Positions 6,981 to 13,968 are shown, counted from the first letter of the stretch. The stretch: 20,892 nucleotides of DNA from Patescibacteria group bacterium UBA6065 (GCA_002428865.1 DIYB01000004.1:13038-33929), one strand, 5' to 3'. Numbers and translations are program-made. Notes: a model not told the origin generated them from the sequence alone.

Positions 6981-7223
6981 CTAGATGACGCCGGCTTTCT
7001 TGAGTGTCTGGTATGCGCCGTTTTTGTTGATGGTCTTTATCGCACGAGTCGAGAGGGTGAGACGGATGTGCTTCTTGAGTTCAGGGATGTAGATCTTCTT
7101 TGTCTGGAAGTTGAGCTGTTTGCGGACCTTGCCAGTCGGATTGAACTGGGTTGCACGGGTGCGGTTTGAGTAACCGCCTGCGACGAGAGAAGTCCTTTTT
7201 GTTATTGGGCACGTCTTTGCCAT
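6981..7223 (-). CDS. rpmB: 50S ribosomal protein L28
   Basis: This 80-residue protein is L28 of the large ribosomal subunit. The family N terminus is clear (MAKTCPITKRTSLVAGGYSN, then the TRATQFNP segment), followed by the basic core and the conserved LTLSTRAIKTINKNG stretch that corresponds to the VSAKGMRVIDKKG region of E. coli L28. Length (78-80 residues) is normal. The ATG at 7223 is chosen because it gives the canonical MAKxC start; the reading frame stays open upstream to 7445 but only antisense to the M50 gene. A TATGAT hexamer on the minus strand (7242-7237), 13 nt upstream, is a possible -10. The gene stands alone, without the usual rpmG partner, and ends in a strong terminator. Confidence 0.93.
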   Translation of the reverse strand: MAKTCPITKRTSLVAGGYSNRTRATQFNPTGKVRKQLNFQTKKIYIPELKKHIRLTLSTRAIKTINKNGAYQTLKKAGVI

Positions 7224-7288
7224 AGGTCCATAGGCTATCATACGGCGTCTCTCTAGGCAAATCGGATGCCTTTCTCTTCTATTTTTAG

Positions 7289-7294
7289 TACTAT
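7289..7294 (+). promoter_or_regulatory. -10 element of the M50 protease gene, leaderless geometry
   Basis: TACTAT (7289-7294), or the overlapping TATTAT at 7292-7297, precedes the ATG at 7302 by 7 or 4 nt. This spacing matches the leaderless pattern of other genes here and favours 7302 over the upstream ATG at 7266. Confidence 0.4.
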
Positions 7295-7301
7295 TATCGC
7301 C

Positions 7302-7919
7302 ATGGATTTCCAATTTATATTTTCTCTCGCAGTGCTTCTCTTCTCGGTAGTCGTCCATGAGGTGTCTCATGGATATGCAGCTCTTATGCAGGGTGACAAA
7401 ACCGCAGAGTATGCTGGTCGGCTCACGCTCAACCCTATACGACACATTGATATGGTGGGTACGATACTCTTACCGGCGCTCACCCTCATGCTTCCCGGAG
7501 GATTTCTGTTTGGTTGGGCGAAACCTGTGCCGTACAATCCCTACAACCTCAAGAACCAAAGGTGGGGCGAACTCTGGGTCGCACTTGCTGGACCATTGTC
7601 CAACCTCGCGCTCGCACTCGTGTTTGGACTCTTTATCCGTTTCTATGGTAGCTCTCTCCTCGATTCGCCGGTTGTTCTCATGTCAGCAACGATCGTGCTC
7701 GTCAATATTACGCTCGCGGTATTTAACATGATGCCAGTGCCACCACTCGATGGATCGAAGGTGCTTTCAGCACTATTACCCCCACGGTTTATCGAGGTGC
7801 GTCAGAGAATCGAACAATTCGGGTTTGTCGGCGTGCTCCTATTTGTCATTATCATCTGGCAGTTTATCTATCCAGTTGTCCCGTGGACTTTTTCATTCAT
7901 TACTGGGATTAATTTGTGA
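7302..7919 (+). CDS. Site-2-protease (M50) family intramembrane zinc metalloprotease
   Basis: This 205-residue polytopic membrane protein belongs to the minimal S2P/M50B group that cleaves membrane-spanning substrates such as anti-sigma factors. The zinc-binding HExxH motif is HEVSHG at residues 19-24 inside the first membrane helix. The third ligand is in FNMMPVPPLDG (141-151, Asp150). Between them are the GWAKPVPYNPYNLKNQ hairpin and the AGPLSNL helix, both typical of the group. There is no PDZ or CBS domain. The start at 7302 (MDFQFIF) is favoured over 7266 by the -10 hexamer just upstream and by a normal N-terminal helix. One base separates its stop from the ATG of the GrpB gene, so the two are likely co-transcribed and translationally coupled. 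The substrate is unknown. Confidence 0.92.
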   Translation: MDFQFIFSLAVLLFSVVVHEVSHGYAALMQGDKTAEYAGRLTLNPIRHIDMVGTILLPALTLMLPGGFLFGWAKPVPYNPYNLKNQRWGELWVALAGPLSNLALALVFGLFIRFYGSSLLDSPVVLMSATIVLVNITLAVFNMMPVPPLDGSKVLSALLPPRFIEVRQRIEQFGFVGVLLFVIIIWQFIYPVVPWTFSFITGINL

Positions 7920-7920
7920 T

Positions 7921-8454
7921 ATGGATCCGTCTCGTATAATTCATTTCAAAAAGACCGAAGATATTTTTGATGTTGTACAGCGACTTTTTAATGAACAGAA
8001 GACTTTTCTCTTAAACAAAATTCCTTGTCCGGTGGATATACAACATGTTGGCAGTAGTTCTATTCTCGGTGCCCTGACACAGGCAGATCTCGACATTCAG
8101 ATTCGTGTCACAAAGGACAATTTTGAAAAGACAGTAGAAATTTTGAGGAATTTTTTTGATGTTAAACATTCAGAAGACTGGACAACTGAATTTGCGTCAT
8201 TTGTGAATACAAAAAACGCATTACCTACTGACTACATAGTGACTATCGAAGACTCTCGTTATGATCATTTTTATAAAACTCGTGACTGTTTGAAAGGTCA
8301 TCCTAAAATGCTTTCAAAATATAATGCTATGAAACGATTGTACGAAGGTAAAAAATATTCTGAATACAGTGATGCTAAGAAATTGTTTTTTGGTGGAAAC
8401 GGAAAGGTTAGATTTCTTGATTCAATCTTAGTGAGCGAGGAGGACTTTGAATGA
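7921..8454 (+). CDS. GrpB/UPF0157-family protein (nucleotidyltransferase-like fold)
   Basis: This 177-residue protein fits the GrpB (UPF0157) family, a nucleotidyltransferase-like fold. The match rests on the segment IQHVGSSSILGALTQADLDIQI (residues about 41-62), parallel to the family's HxGSTAVPGLxAKPxIDI. A second match is the C-terminal YNAMKRLYEGKKYSEYSDAKKLF region, typical of family ends. The biochemical role is not established; some members have been linked to dephospho-CoA kinase fusions. The gene is conspicuously AT-rich compared with its neighbours (17 of 60 bases G or C at 8101-8160). That suggests recent acquisition, even though it starts one base after the M50 stop. Its last 27 bases overlap the convergent methyltransferase gene. 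There is no promoter signal of its own. Confidence 0.8.
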   Translation: MDPSRIIHFKKTEDIFDVVQRLFNEQKTFLLNKIPCPVDIQHVGSSSILGALTQADLDIQIRVTKDNFEKTVEILRNFFDVKHSEDWTTEFASFVNTKNALPTDYIVTIEDSRYDHFYKTRDCLKGHPKMLSKYNAMKRLYEGKKYSEYSDAKKLFFGGNGKVRFLDSILVSEEDFE

Positions 8455-9342
8455 ACTATTATCTACCACGACTTTTACTGAGAATCCTGCAAGCTCAAGT
8501 TTCTTTTCATATGCGAGGAATGAATTACAGACGATGTAGATCTCTCCTTTGGAGGCGAGACGTGTTCGAGCACTCTTTGCAAATCGCTCGATGAATGAGT
8601 AATCGGTATGTATCCCTGTATGAAATGGGGGGTTACAGAGAATGAGGTCAAAGGTGCCGGAGATTGAGTCACATACATCGGATTGGATGATGTGTACGGC
8701 GAGACCATTTTTCTCCATCGTTTTTTCTGTTGCGCGAATAGCGATGGGGCTTTTGTCAGTGAGGGTCACGTCCGAGTCAGGGTTTTTCTTTTTGTAGAGT
8801 GCGCCGATCACACCTGCACCGCATCCTATGTCGAGGACCCGGTGCCTGTCGTAGGGGATGTGATCCAAGAGCAGTCGAGTACCCTCGTCCAGCTCACCTG
8901 ACGAGAAGACTCCTGGCGCTTTCGCAATTTCGAGGCGTTCTCCTTGGTATGAGAGTGGGGAATATGAGATGAAATCATCGAGCGAGACCTCTCCTCTGCG
9001 TTCTTCATTTGTGCCGATGTAGAGAGCACAGTGGTATCCGACAATTTTTTCGCTCACATCTCCTATGTTTTGTTCATAGATTTTTTTTGCTGATTCAATA
9101 CCAGCATTTTTTTCACCTACGAGCACCACGTGTCCATTCCGCTTCACCATGCGAGAGACGAGTGCGAGAGTCATGTCGATGAGCGGTTTCGATTTTGGCA
9201 AGAAAATAACGGCACTTTTTGCATCTCGGGTATCTATATGATCAAAAAGCGCCTCCTCGGTATCTATCATAAGCGGATCAGCAAGCCCGATTGTTTCTCG
9301 ATGTTTCTCCCAGAGTTGTAGCGCACGATTTTCTATAACCAT
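8428..9342 (-). CDS. RsmC/RlmG-like class I rRNA (guanine-N2) methyltransferase
   Basis: This 304-residue protein is a SAM-dependent methyltransferase resembling RsmC (16S rRNA G1207) and RlmG. The C-terminal half holds motif I, VLDIGCGAGVIGALY, an acidic motif II region (VTLTDKSPIAIRATEKTMEKNG), and motif IV, LILCNPPFHTG. The NPPFH signature is the guanine-N2 type. The N-terminal half (about residues 1-150) looks like the degenerate, cofactor-free methyltransferase domain of these enzymes, with EKNAGIESAKK resembling their substrate-binding region. It is shorter than E. coli RsmC (343). The ATG at 9342 lies 6 nt after a TTAGAT hexamer on the minus strand, fitting the leaderless pattern. Its 3' end overlaps the GrpB gene by 27 bp with no terminator visible. 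Which G is methylated is not certain. Confidence 0.85.
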   Translation of the reverse strand: MVIENRALQLWEKHRETIGLADPLMIDTEEALFDHIDTRDAKSAVIFLPKSKPLIDMTLALVSRMVKRNGHVVLVGEKNAGIESAKKIYEQNIGDVSEKIVGYHCALYIGTNEERRGEVSLDDFISYSPLSYQGERLEIAKAPGVFSSGELDEGTRLLLDHIPYDRHRVLDIGCGAGVIGALYKKKNPDSDVTLTDKSPIAIRATEKTMEKNGLAVHIIQSDVCDSISGTFDLILCNPPFHTGIHTDYSFIERFAKSARTRLASKGEIYIVCNSFLAYEKKLELAGFSVKVVVDNSSFKVLLAH

Positions 9343-9348
9343 GGCCTA

Positions 9349-9377
9349 ATCTAAGCCTTTTCTCGAGGATAAGTAAA
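9349..9377 (-). promoter_or_regulatory. Leaderless promoter of the RsmC-like gene
   Basis: On the minus strand TTTACT (9377-9372), a 17-nt spacer and TTAGAT (9354-9349) precede the ATG at 9342 by 6 nt, predicting a transcript that begins at the start codon. Confidence 0.45.
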
Positions 9378-9392
9378 GAAGAGACAAAATAA

Positions 9393-9420
9393 TTGCTTTT
9401 TATTTATGTTGTGGTATAAT
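9393..9420 (+). promoter_or_regulatory. Promoter of the 9595 gene
   Basis: TTGCTT (9393-9398), 16 nt and a consensus TATAAT (9415-9420) with an extended TGG before it. A start near 9427 gives a leader of about 168 nt. It is divergent from the RsmC-like gene promoter. Confidence 0.65.
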
Positions 9421-9453
9421 ATGTATTAGTATAGAACATTGAAAGACTTGCGA

Positions 9454-9513
9454 TTACGGCCTTCTTTGGGCACTTTAAGGCTTATTTGTGAGAGTCTCCA
9501 AAGAAGGCTGTAA
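9454..9513 (+). promoter_or_regulatory. Long hairpin in the 5' leader of the 9595 gene
   Basis: TTACGGCCTTCTTTGG (9454-9469) pairs with CCAAAGAAGGCTGTAA (9498-9513): 16 bp with a single G-U and a 28-nt loop. Two smaller hairpins follow: GTCGCT/AGCGAC near 9533-9549 and GTCTC/GAGAC at 9561-9574. Then AAAGGA lies 8 nt before the ATG. No T-run follows the large stem, so it is not a terminator. A cis-regulatory leader or a separate structured RNA are both possible; no known riboswitch class was recognised. Confidence 0.5.
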
Positions 9514-9594
9514 CAACCAAAAACAACGGCCTGTCGCTATATCAGCGACGAACGGACGCGGTCTCTCACGAGACATTGTCCAAAGGAAAAAACA

Positions 9595-10179
9595 ATGAGT
9601 GAACTCACACTCGATGTTGGTCAGGCGAACGAACTCAAGCTCGCTTTTCGTCGAGAAGGTCCGTGGACGAACGAGGAAATCAAGATGCTCACTGAGCGGA
9701 AGGGATTTCTCCGTCAGGTCCGCGAGGCCCTCCTCGGCCGTGCCGAGATCAAGGTCCTCGAACACATGATTGACCTCGACTCCGCCCCCTTCATCCCCGA
9801 CGGCTGGTCTGTCGAGGAACATCAGAAGGGCGGAGTCGTGAAATGGGACGCGACGAAGATCGCGCTCCACCTCGATGAAAGCCAGACGAAGGGCGACTGG
9901 ATCGATGACAGCAAGCTCCGCAAGAATGTCGCGAAGCTTTCTCCCTACAATGCCAATATGCTGGACTTCCTCATCAAAAAGGAAAACCAGCACCTCATCC
10001 CCGAGGAGTGGAAGGGGAGGTATATCTTCTTCTGGGGCACGATCTACCGCCGCTTCGGTCGTGGCCTCTACGTCCGCTACCTCAACTGGAGCGGCGGGCG
10101 GTGGCTCTGGGACTACCACTTGCTCAGCGGTGGCTGGAACTCCGACGACCGTGCTTTGGTTCCCGCAAGTCAGGATTAG
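9595..10179 (+). CDS. Conserved Patescibacteria protein of unknown function
   Basis: This 194-residue soluble protein belongs to a family I recall as recurring, often in several copies, in Parcubacteria and related genomes and carrying no assigned function. Its recognisable blocks are the N terminus MSELTLDVGQANELKLAFRR, then WTNEEIKMLTERKGFL, the centre LGRAEIKVLEHMID, the segment ending HQKGGVVKWD, and LIPEEWKGRYIFFWGTIYRR. It ends in an aromatic tail (LYVRYLNWSGGRWLWDYHL). No signal peptide, membrane helix or catalytic motif is visible. G+C is high (38 of 60 bases at 9721-9780) relative to neighbours. It is a monocistronic unit with a strong promoter, a structured 168-nt leader with a Shine-Dalgarno-like AAAGGA, and a 14-bp terminator, which suggests high or regulated expression. 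It lies directly upstream of rpsL. Confidence 0.85.
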   Translation: MSELTLDVGQANELKLAFRREGPWTNEEIKMLTERKGFLRQVREALLGRAEIKVLEHMIDLDSAPFIPDGWSVEEHQKGGVVKWDATKIALHLDESQTKGDWIDDSKLRKNVAKLSPYNANMLDFLIKKENQHLIPEEWKGRYIFFWGTIYRRFGRGLYVRYLNWSGGRWLWDYHLLSGGWNSDDRALVPASQD

Positions 10180-10192
10180 AGGTAATATTTTC

Positions 10193-10230
10193 GCCCCGTT
10201 TTCTCTCACAAAGAGAAAACGGGGCTTTTT
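10193..10230 (+). terminator. Strong intrinsic terminator of the 9595 gene
   Basis: A 14-bp perfect stem (10193-10206 with 10212-10225, loop CACAA) is followed by TTTTT. It separates the gene from the rpsL operon. Confidence 0.93.
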
Positions 10231-10231
10231 C

Positions 10232-10260
10232 TTGCTTAGAACAGTAATCTATAGTATTCT
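10232..10260 (+). promoter_or_regulatory. Promoter of the rpsL-rpsG operon
   Basis: TTGCTT (10232-10237), a 17-nt spacer and TATTCT (10255-10260) lie immediately after the upstream terminator. A start near 10267 leaves a leader of about 158 nt before rpsL. Confidence 0.5.
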
Positions 10261-10267
10261 CACCTCT

Positions 10268-10418
10268 GCGTCATAGACGCTATTTGTTTGGAAGAGAACG
10301 AGTAACAGAGAGGGGATATATCTCATGCCTCTCTCGGTGAAGCCACGGTCTCTATCCGTCGAAAAATAAATACCATTTATAACTGGCGAGGACGATTCGT
10401 CCCCGCTTAACGTTTTTT
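10268..10418 (+). promoter_or_regulatory. Structured leader of rpsL with attenuator-like hairpin
   Basis: Three hairpins are visible: GCGTC/GACGC (10268-10280), AGAGAGG/CCTCTCT (10307-10334) and GCG-A-GGACG/CGTCC-C-CGC (10386-10406, one mismatch). The last is followed after 6 nt by six T (10413-10418), ending 6 nt before the rpsL ATG. The arrangement looks like a weak terminator or a regulatory site of the ribosomal protein operon. There is no Shine-Dalgarno sequence. Confidence 0.4.
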
Positions 10419-10424
10419 CACTAC

Positions 10425-10838
10425 ATGCCGACCATCAACCAGCTTGTGAAGAGGAAGCGCAGGAGCTCTCCTCACAAGTCGAAATCCGTTGCGCTCACCA
10501 AGAGCTTCAACGTGCTTACCAACAAGCCACGCTATTTCTACTCGCCATTCAAGCGTGGTGTATGCATCAAGGTGACGACCAAGACGCCAAAGAAGCCAAA
10601 CTCAGCAATCCGCAAGATTGCCCGCGTGCGACTCTCAAATGGTATGGAAGTCACTGCGTATATCCCAGGTATGGGGCACAATCTCCAGGAGCACTCGGTC
10701 GTTCTCCTCAAGGGTGGTCGTGTCAAGGATGTCGGTCTTCGTTATTCAGTTGTTCGTGGCGTGCTCGATGCCGGTGGTGTCGAGAAGCGCATGAAGGGCC
10801 GTAGCCAGTACGGTGCCAAGAAGCCAAAGAAGAGCTAA
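10425..10838 (+). CDS. rpsL: 30S ribosomal protein S12
   Basis: This 137-residue protein is S12 of the decoding centre. Signature segments are [23 protein letters not shown] (54-64, with the Lys targeted by streptomycin-resistance mutations retained), [19 protein letters not shown] and the basic tail. The second decoding loop, which normally reads KDLPGVRYH, reads KDVGLRYS at 101-108: one residue shorter and without the Pro. The Asp that RimO methylthiolates in many bacteria remains. The insert between the N terminus and the KRGVC core (about 12 residues longer than in E. coli) occurs in many phyla. rpsG follows 22 nt downstream. No Shine-Dalgarno sequence precedes either gene. Transcription comes from the promoter near 10232-10260. 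Confidence 0.96.
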   Translation: MPTINQLVKRKRRSSPHKSKSVALTKSFNVLTNKPRYFYSPFKRGVCIKVTTKTPKKPNSAIRKIARVRLSNGMEVTAYIPGMGHNLQEHSVVLLKGGRVKDVGLRYSVVRGVLDAGGVEKRMKGRSQYGAKKPKKS

Positions 10839-10860
10839 TACTCCCTAACCAGACACTACT

Positions 10861-11331
10861 ATGCGAAGGAAAATAAACATCAAGAGGGATCTCCAGCCTG
10901 ATATGAAGTATCAGTCAGAGAAGGTAACCAAGCTCATCAACTACATCATGTTTGATGGCAAGAAGAATACAGCACGCAAGGCTGTATACGACTGCCTCGA
11001 CATCATCAAAGCGCAGGCAAAAGTCGAGAATCCAATCGAGGTATTCGAAGCCGCACTCAACAACACCGCACCAAATGTCGAGGTACGTTCTCGTCGTGTC
11101 GGTGGTGCAAACTATCAGGTCCCTGTCGAGGTCAGGCCTGAGCGACGCCAGGCACTCTCTATCAAGTGGATCATCACTGCGGCTCGTGCAAAGAAGGGCA
11201 AGCCGATCTCAGTCAAACTCGCTGAGGAGATCATGGCAGCAGCCAAGAATGAAGGCGAGGCAGTCAAGAAGCGTGAGAACACGCACAAGATGGCCGAGGC
11301 AAACAAAGCGTTTGCACATTTCGCCTGGTAA
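10861..11331 (+). CDS. rpsG: 30S ribosomal protein S7
   Basis: This 156-residue protein is S7, the primary assembly protein of the 30S head that contacts the E-site tRNA. The typical order is present: the basic N terminus MRRKINIKRDL, KVTKLINYIMFDGKK, the conserved APNVEVRSRRVGGANYQVPV block with the RRVGG beta-hairpin, RRQALSIKWI, and the C-terminal helix ending ANKAFAHFAW. Length is standard. The spacer to rpsL carries no Shine-Dalgarno sequence, so translation may couple to rpsL or use a non-SD route. A large inverted repeat begins 7 nt after the stop and separates it from fusA, which has its own -10 element. Confidence 0.96.
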   Translation: MRRKINIKRDLQPDMKYQSEKVTKLINYIMFDGKKNTARKAVYDCLDIIKAQAKVENPIEVFEAALNNTAPNVEVRSRRVGGANYQVPVEVRPERRQALSIKWIITAARAKKGKPISVKLAEEIMAAAKNEGEAVKKRENTHKMAEANKAFAHFAW

Positions 11332-11338
11332 GTCACTC

Positions 11339-11433
11339 GGATATTTCTTGCAGAATGCACGGATATTTTTCTGCTGAAAAATTCCTCGTGCTCGTGCCAG
11401 TCGCACTCGCAAGGCATTATGCAAGAAATATCC
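11339..11433. repeat. 20-bp imperfect inverted repeat between rpsG and fusA
   Basis: The arm 11339-11358 (GGATATTTCTTGCAGAATGC) and the arm 11414-11433 are reverse complements at 19 of 20 positions, with 55 nt between them. Inside are a second small hairpin (ATTTTTC/GAAAAAT, 11365-11382) and a short repeat of CGGATATTT (11338-11346 and again about 22 nt later). There is no T-run after the right arm. It could be an mRNA processing or regulatory structure in the str operon or a decayed mobile repeat. Confidence 0.7.
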
Positions 11434-11459
11434 TCGTTCAGGTGTTAAGACAAAGACCC

Positions 11460-11468
11460 TGATATAAT
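11460..11468 (+). promoter_or_regulatory. Extended -10 promoter of fusA
   Basis: TGA-TATAAT (hexamer 11463-11468) lies 23 nt before the fusA ATG. Transcription would start near 11475, giving a 17-nt AT-rich leader without a Shine-Dalgarno sequence. No good -35 was found. Confidence 0.5.
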
Positions 11469-11491
11469 CCTCAAATCAACTAATCAAAATT

Positions 11492-13636
11492 ATGAACAGA
11501 GATTATCCACTAGAGAGAGTACGTAACTTCGGAGTTATCGCCCACATCGATGCGGGAAAGACCACGACGTCTGAGCGAATCCTCTACTACACCGGTATGA
11601 TCCACAAAATCGGTGAGGTGCATGAGGGCGAGACGACTACTGACTGGATGGAACAGGAGCGTGAGCGTGGTATCACAATCACCGCGGCTGCAATCACCTG
11701 TTTCTGGAACCCAACGTACATGCCAAAGGGTGACAACAGCATGAAGCATCGCTTCAACGTTATCGATACCCCAGGACACATCGACTTTACTGTCGAGGTG
11801 AAGCGATCGCTTCGTGTGCTCGACGGTGCAGTTGTTGTGTTTGACGGTGTTGCTGGTGTTGAGCCACAGTCGCAGACGAACTGGCGCTATGCCGACGAAG
11901 GCAAGGTGCCCCGTATCTGTTTCATCAACAAGCTCGATCGTATGGGCGCATCCTTCGAGAAGTCATACAAGTCAATTCTCGAGAAGCTCAACAAGAATGC
12001 TGTCCGCATTCAGATCCCTATGGGAGCAGAGGAACATTTCAAGGGCGTGGTTGATCTCATCAAGATGAAGGCGTATACCTTCGAAGGTGAGATGGGTATC
12101 AACGTCGTTGAGTCAGAGATTCCTGCTGAGTATGTGGAGGATGCAAAGAAGTATCGTGCAGAGCTCATCGAGAAAGTTGCTGAGACTGATGACACGATGA
12201 TGACCGAGTATCTTGAGGGCAAGGAGTTCGATATGCCAACTATCAAGAAGATGCTTCGAAAGGCCGTCCTCTCGAACCGACTCTTCCCAGTCCTTACTGG
12301 TACCGCGCTCAAGAACAAGGGTGTTCAGCTCGTGCTCGACGCAGTCATCGACTATCTCCCGTCGCCACTCGACATTCCTGCGGTCAAAGGTATCGATCCA
12401 AACACCGGTGCTGAGATTTTCCGTCACGCAGATGACAAAGAGCCGTTCTCCGCGCTCGCGTTCAAGCTCCAGAACGATCCATTCGTTGGTGCACTTACTT
12501 TCTTCCGTGTTTATTCAGGAAGCGTTGAGGCGGGTTCGTACATCTACAACTCGACGACTGGTAAGAAGGAGCGCCTCTCTCGTATCGTTCGTCTACAGGC
12601 AAACGAGCGTGAGGAAGTGAAGAAGGTGTTTGCGGGTGAAATCGCTGCTGCGGTCGGCCTCAAGGATGCACTCACTTCTCACACGCTCTGTGATGAGAAT
12701 CAGCCGATCATACTCGAGGCGATCAAGTTCGTTGATCCGGTTATCTCGCTCCGCATTGAGCCAAAGACTAAGGCAGATCAGGAGAAGATGGGTACCGCAC
12801 TCCGCAAGCTCGCAAACGAGGATCCAACATTTAGGATCACATCAAACCCAGAGACTGGTGAAACTCTCATCGCGGGTATGGGTGAGCTCCATCTCGAAAT
12901 CATGGTTGATCGTATGAAGCGTGAGTTCGGCGTCGAGGCAAACGTCGGCAAGCCACAAGTGGCGTATCGCGAGACGATCCAGGGTAGCGCTGAGGCAGAG
13001 CACAAGTACATCAAGCAGTCGGGTGGTAAGGGTCAGTACGGTCACGTGAAGATTACGCTCAAGCCACTCGAGAAGCTCGAGGAAGGTGCCAAGATTCCAA
13101 AGAACGTCAAACGCTACGACGACTTTGAATTCATCGACTCAATCAAGGGCGGTGTCATCCCGAACGAATTCATCCCAGCAGTGGAGAAGGGTGTTCGTGA
13201 GGCGATGGATCGCGGTATTGTCGCAGGATACAAGATGGTCAATATCTCGTGTGAACTTACCTTCGGTAGTTACCACGATGTCGACTCGTCAGAAATCGCG
13301 TACAAGATCGCTGCGTCACAGGCATTTCAGGATGGTGCAAAACGCGCTCGTCCAGTGATTCTTGAGCCGATTATGAAAGTCGAGGTTGTCGCTCCAGAAA
13401 AGTACATGGGCGATATCACTGGATCAATCGCATCAAAACGCGGTATGATCGAGGGCACCGAGCTCCGTGGCGTTGATCAGGTGGTCAAGGCTATGGTGCC
13501 GCTTTCCGAAATGTTCGGCTATACGACTCAGCTCCGCTCGATGACATCGGGTCAGGGCAACATGACGATGGAATTCGATCACTACGAAGTGGTCCCACCG
13601 CAGGTGGAGAAGACGATTGTCGAAGCACGGAAGTAA
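11492..13636 (+). CDS. fusA: Elongation factor G
   Basis: This 714-residue GTPase drives ribosomal translocation and, with ribosome recycling factor, recycling. The G domain motifs are canonical: AHIDAGKTT (17-25), the switch I block [11 protein letters not shown] (57-67), DTPGH (92-96) and NKLD (146-149). Domains II to V follow, with [14 protein letters not shown] (domain III), GQYGHVKI (domain IV) and [20 protein letters not shown] (domain V). Length is slightly above the E. coli protein (704) and the gene is intact. It belongs to the str cluster, but a -10 element and a large inverted repeat between it and rpsG suggest at least partly separate transcription. The intact RGITI of this protein contrasts with its loss in the EF-Tu of the same cluster. 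Confidence 0.97.
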   Translation: MNRDYPLERVRNFGVIAHIDAGKTTTSERILYYTGMIHKIGEVHEGETTTDWMEQERERGITITAAAITCFWNPTYMPKGDNSMKHRFNVIDTPGHIDFTVEVKRSLRVLDGAVVVFDGVAGVEPQSQTNWRYADEGKVPRICFINKLDRMGASFEKSYKSILEKLNKNAVRIQIPMGAEEHFKGVVDLIKMKAYTFEGEMGINVVESEIPAEYVEDAKKYRAELIEKVAETDDTMMTEYLEGKEFDMPTIKKMLRKAVLSNRLFPVLTGTALKNKGVQLVLDAVIDYLPSPLDIPAVKGIDPNTGAEIFRHADDKEPFSALAFKLQNDPFVGALTFFRVYSGSVEAGSYIYNSTTGKKERLSRIVRLQANEREEVKKVFAGEIAAAVGLKDALTSHTLCDENQPIILEAIKFVDPVISLRIEPKTKADQEKMGTALRKLANEDPTFRITSNPETGETLIAGMGELHLEIMVDRMKREFGVEANVGKPQVAYRETIQGSAEAEHKYIKQSGGKGQYGHVKITLKPLEKLEEGAKIPKNVKRYDDFEFIDSIKGGVIPNEFIPAVEKGVREAMDRGIVAGYKMVNISCELTFGSYHDVDSSEIAYKIAASQAFQDGAKRARPVILEPIMKVEVVAPEKYMGDITGSIASKRGMIEGTELRGVDQVVKAMVPLSEMFGYTTQLRSMTSGQGNMTMEFDHYEVVPPQVEKTIVEARK

Positions 13637-13666
13637 GTATTACAGGAATTCATTTATACAGAACAC

Positions 13667-13837
13667 ATGGAACCAAACACAGGAGCTCCAGTCGCAACAT
13701 CAAAGTGTGACAAGAAGTGGGTGATCGCGATTGTCGTGGTCATCGTCGTCGCGGTAGGCGCATGGTGGCTCGCAAGTGGTGATGAAGTCGCGGTTGACTC
13801 ATCAGACCTCGCAGCGACCTCAACACTCGCACAGTAG
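13667..13837 (+). CDS. Small single-pass membrane peptide (56 residues)
   Basis: This short gene begins 30 nt after fusA and ends in tandem TAG stops. The product has a polar N-terminal segment (MEPNTGAPVATSKCDKK), one strongly hydrophobic helix (residues 18-36, WVIAIVVVIVVAVGAWWLA) and an acidic Ser/Ala-rich C terminus (GDEVAVDSSDLAATSTLAQ). Positive charges just before the helix suggest an N-in orientation with the acidic tail outside. I do not recognise it. The sense codons follow the C-ending and A-ending preferences of fusA, and it is probably on the fusA transcript, as a palindromic terminator follows 28 nt later. The chance of a spurious frame is modest because of its clean bitopic architecture. 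Confidence 0.65.
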   Translation: MEPNTGAPVATSKCDKKWVIAIVVVIVVAVGAWWLASGDEVAVDSSDLAATSTLAQ

Positions 13838-13865
13838 TAGGGAAGAGTAGAGAGTTTGAGACTAA

Positions 13866-13893
13866 AACAACCACCTCGTACGAGGTGGTTGTT
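13866..13893. terminator. Perfect 28-nt palindrome, probable terminator of the fusA unit
   Basis: A 14-bp perfect inverted repeat with no spacer (arms 13866-13879 and 13880-13893) folds to a hairpin closing around CGTACG. The T-rich tail is weak on the plus strand and TTTT on the minus strand. It sits between the 56-residue peptide gene and the next promoter. Confidence 0.65.
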
Positions 13894-13898
13894 GCTAC

Positions 13899-13926
13899 TT
13901 GACATATACCATATATATGCTATAAT
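13899..13926 (+). promoter_or_regulatory. Near-perfect consensus promoter of the GC-rich exported pair
   Basis: A perfect TTGACA (13899-13904) and a perfect TATAAT (13921-13926) with extended TGC are separated by 16 nt. This is the strongest promoter in the window. A start near 13933 gives a leader of about 36 nt containing GGCC/GGCC and a T-run, with no Shine-Dalgarno sequence. Confidence 0.85.
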
Positions 13927-13968
13927 ATACATAGAGGCCCCCGTAAGGCCAGTTTTTTGTCAAGTTCA

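Noticed and set aside
8434..8444. GAGGAGG as a ribosome binding site
   Set aside because: It lies within the last codons of the GrpB gene (Glu-Glu-Asp), and no plus-strand gene begins after it.
9454..9513. Reading the long leader hairpin as an intrinsic terminator
   Set aside because: There is no T-run after the right arm and the 28-nt loop is large; it sits between a good promoter and its gene.
9475..10209. Long minus-strand open frame (244 codons) opposite the 9595 gene
   Set aside because: Its product is Val/Glu/Pro/Leu low-complexity typical of an antisense frame through GC-rich coding DNA; it runs through a strong plus-strand terminator and leader hairpin and lacks its own signals.
11115..11424. 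Minus-strand open frames across the rpsG 3' end and inverted repeat
   Set aside because: They are antisense to a certain ribosomal protein gene and produce no recognisable protein; the inverted repeat accounts for the open reading.
13654..13932. Minus-strand open frame opposite the 56-residue peptide
   Set aside because: It crosses the palindromic terminator and a consensus promoter, and its product is Ser/Thr/His low-complexity.
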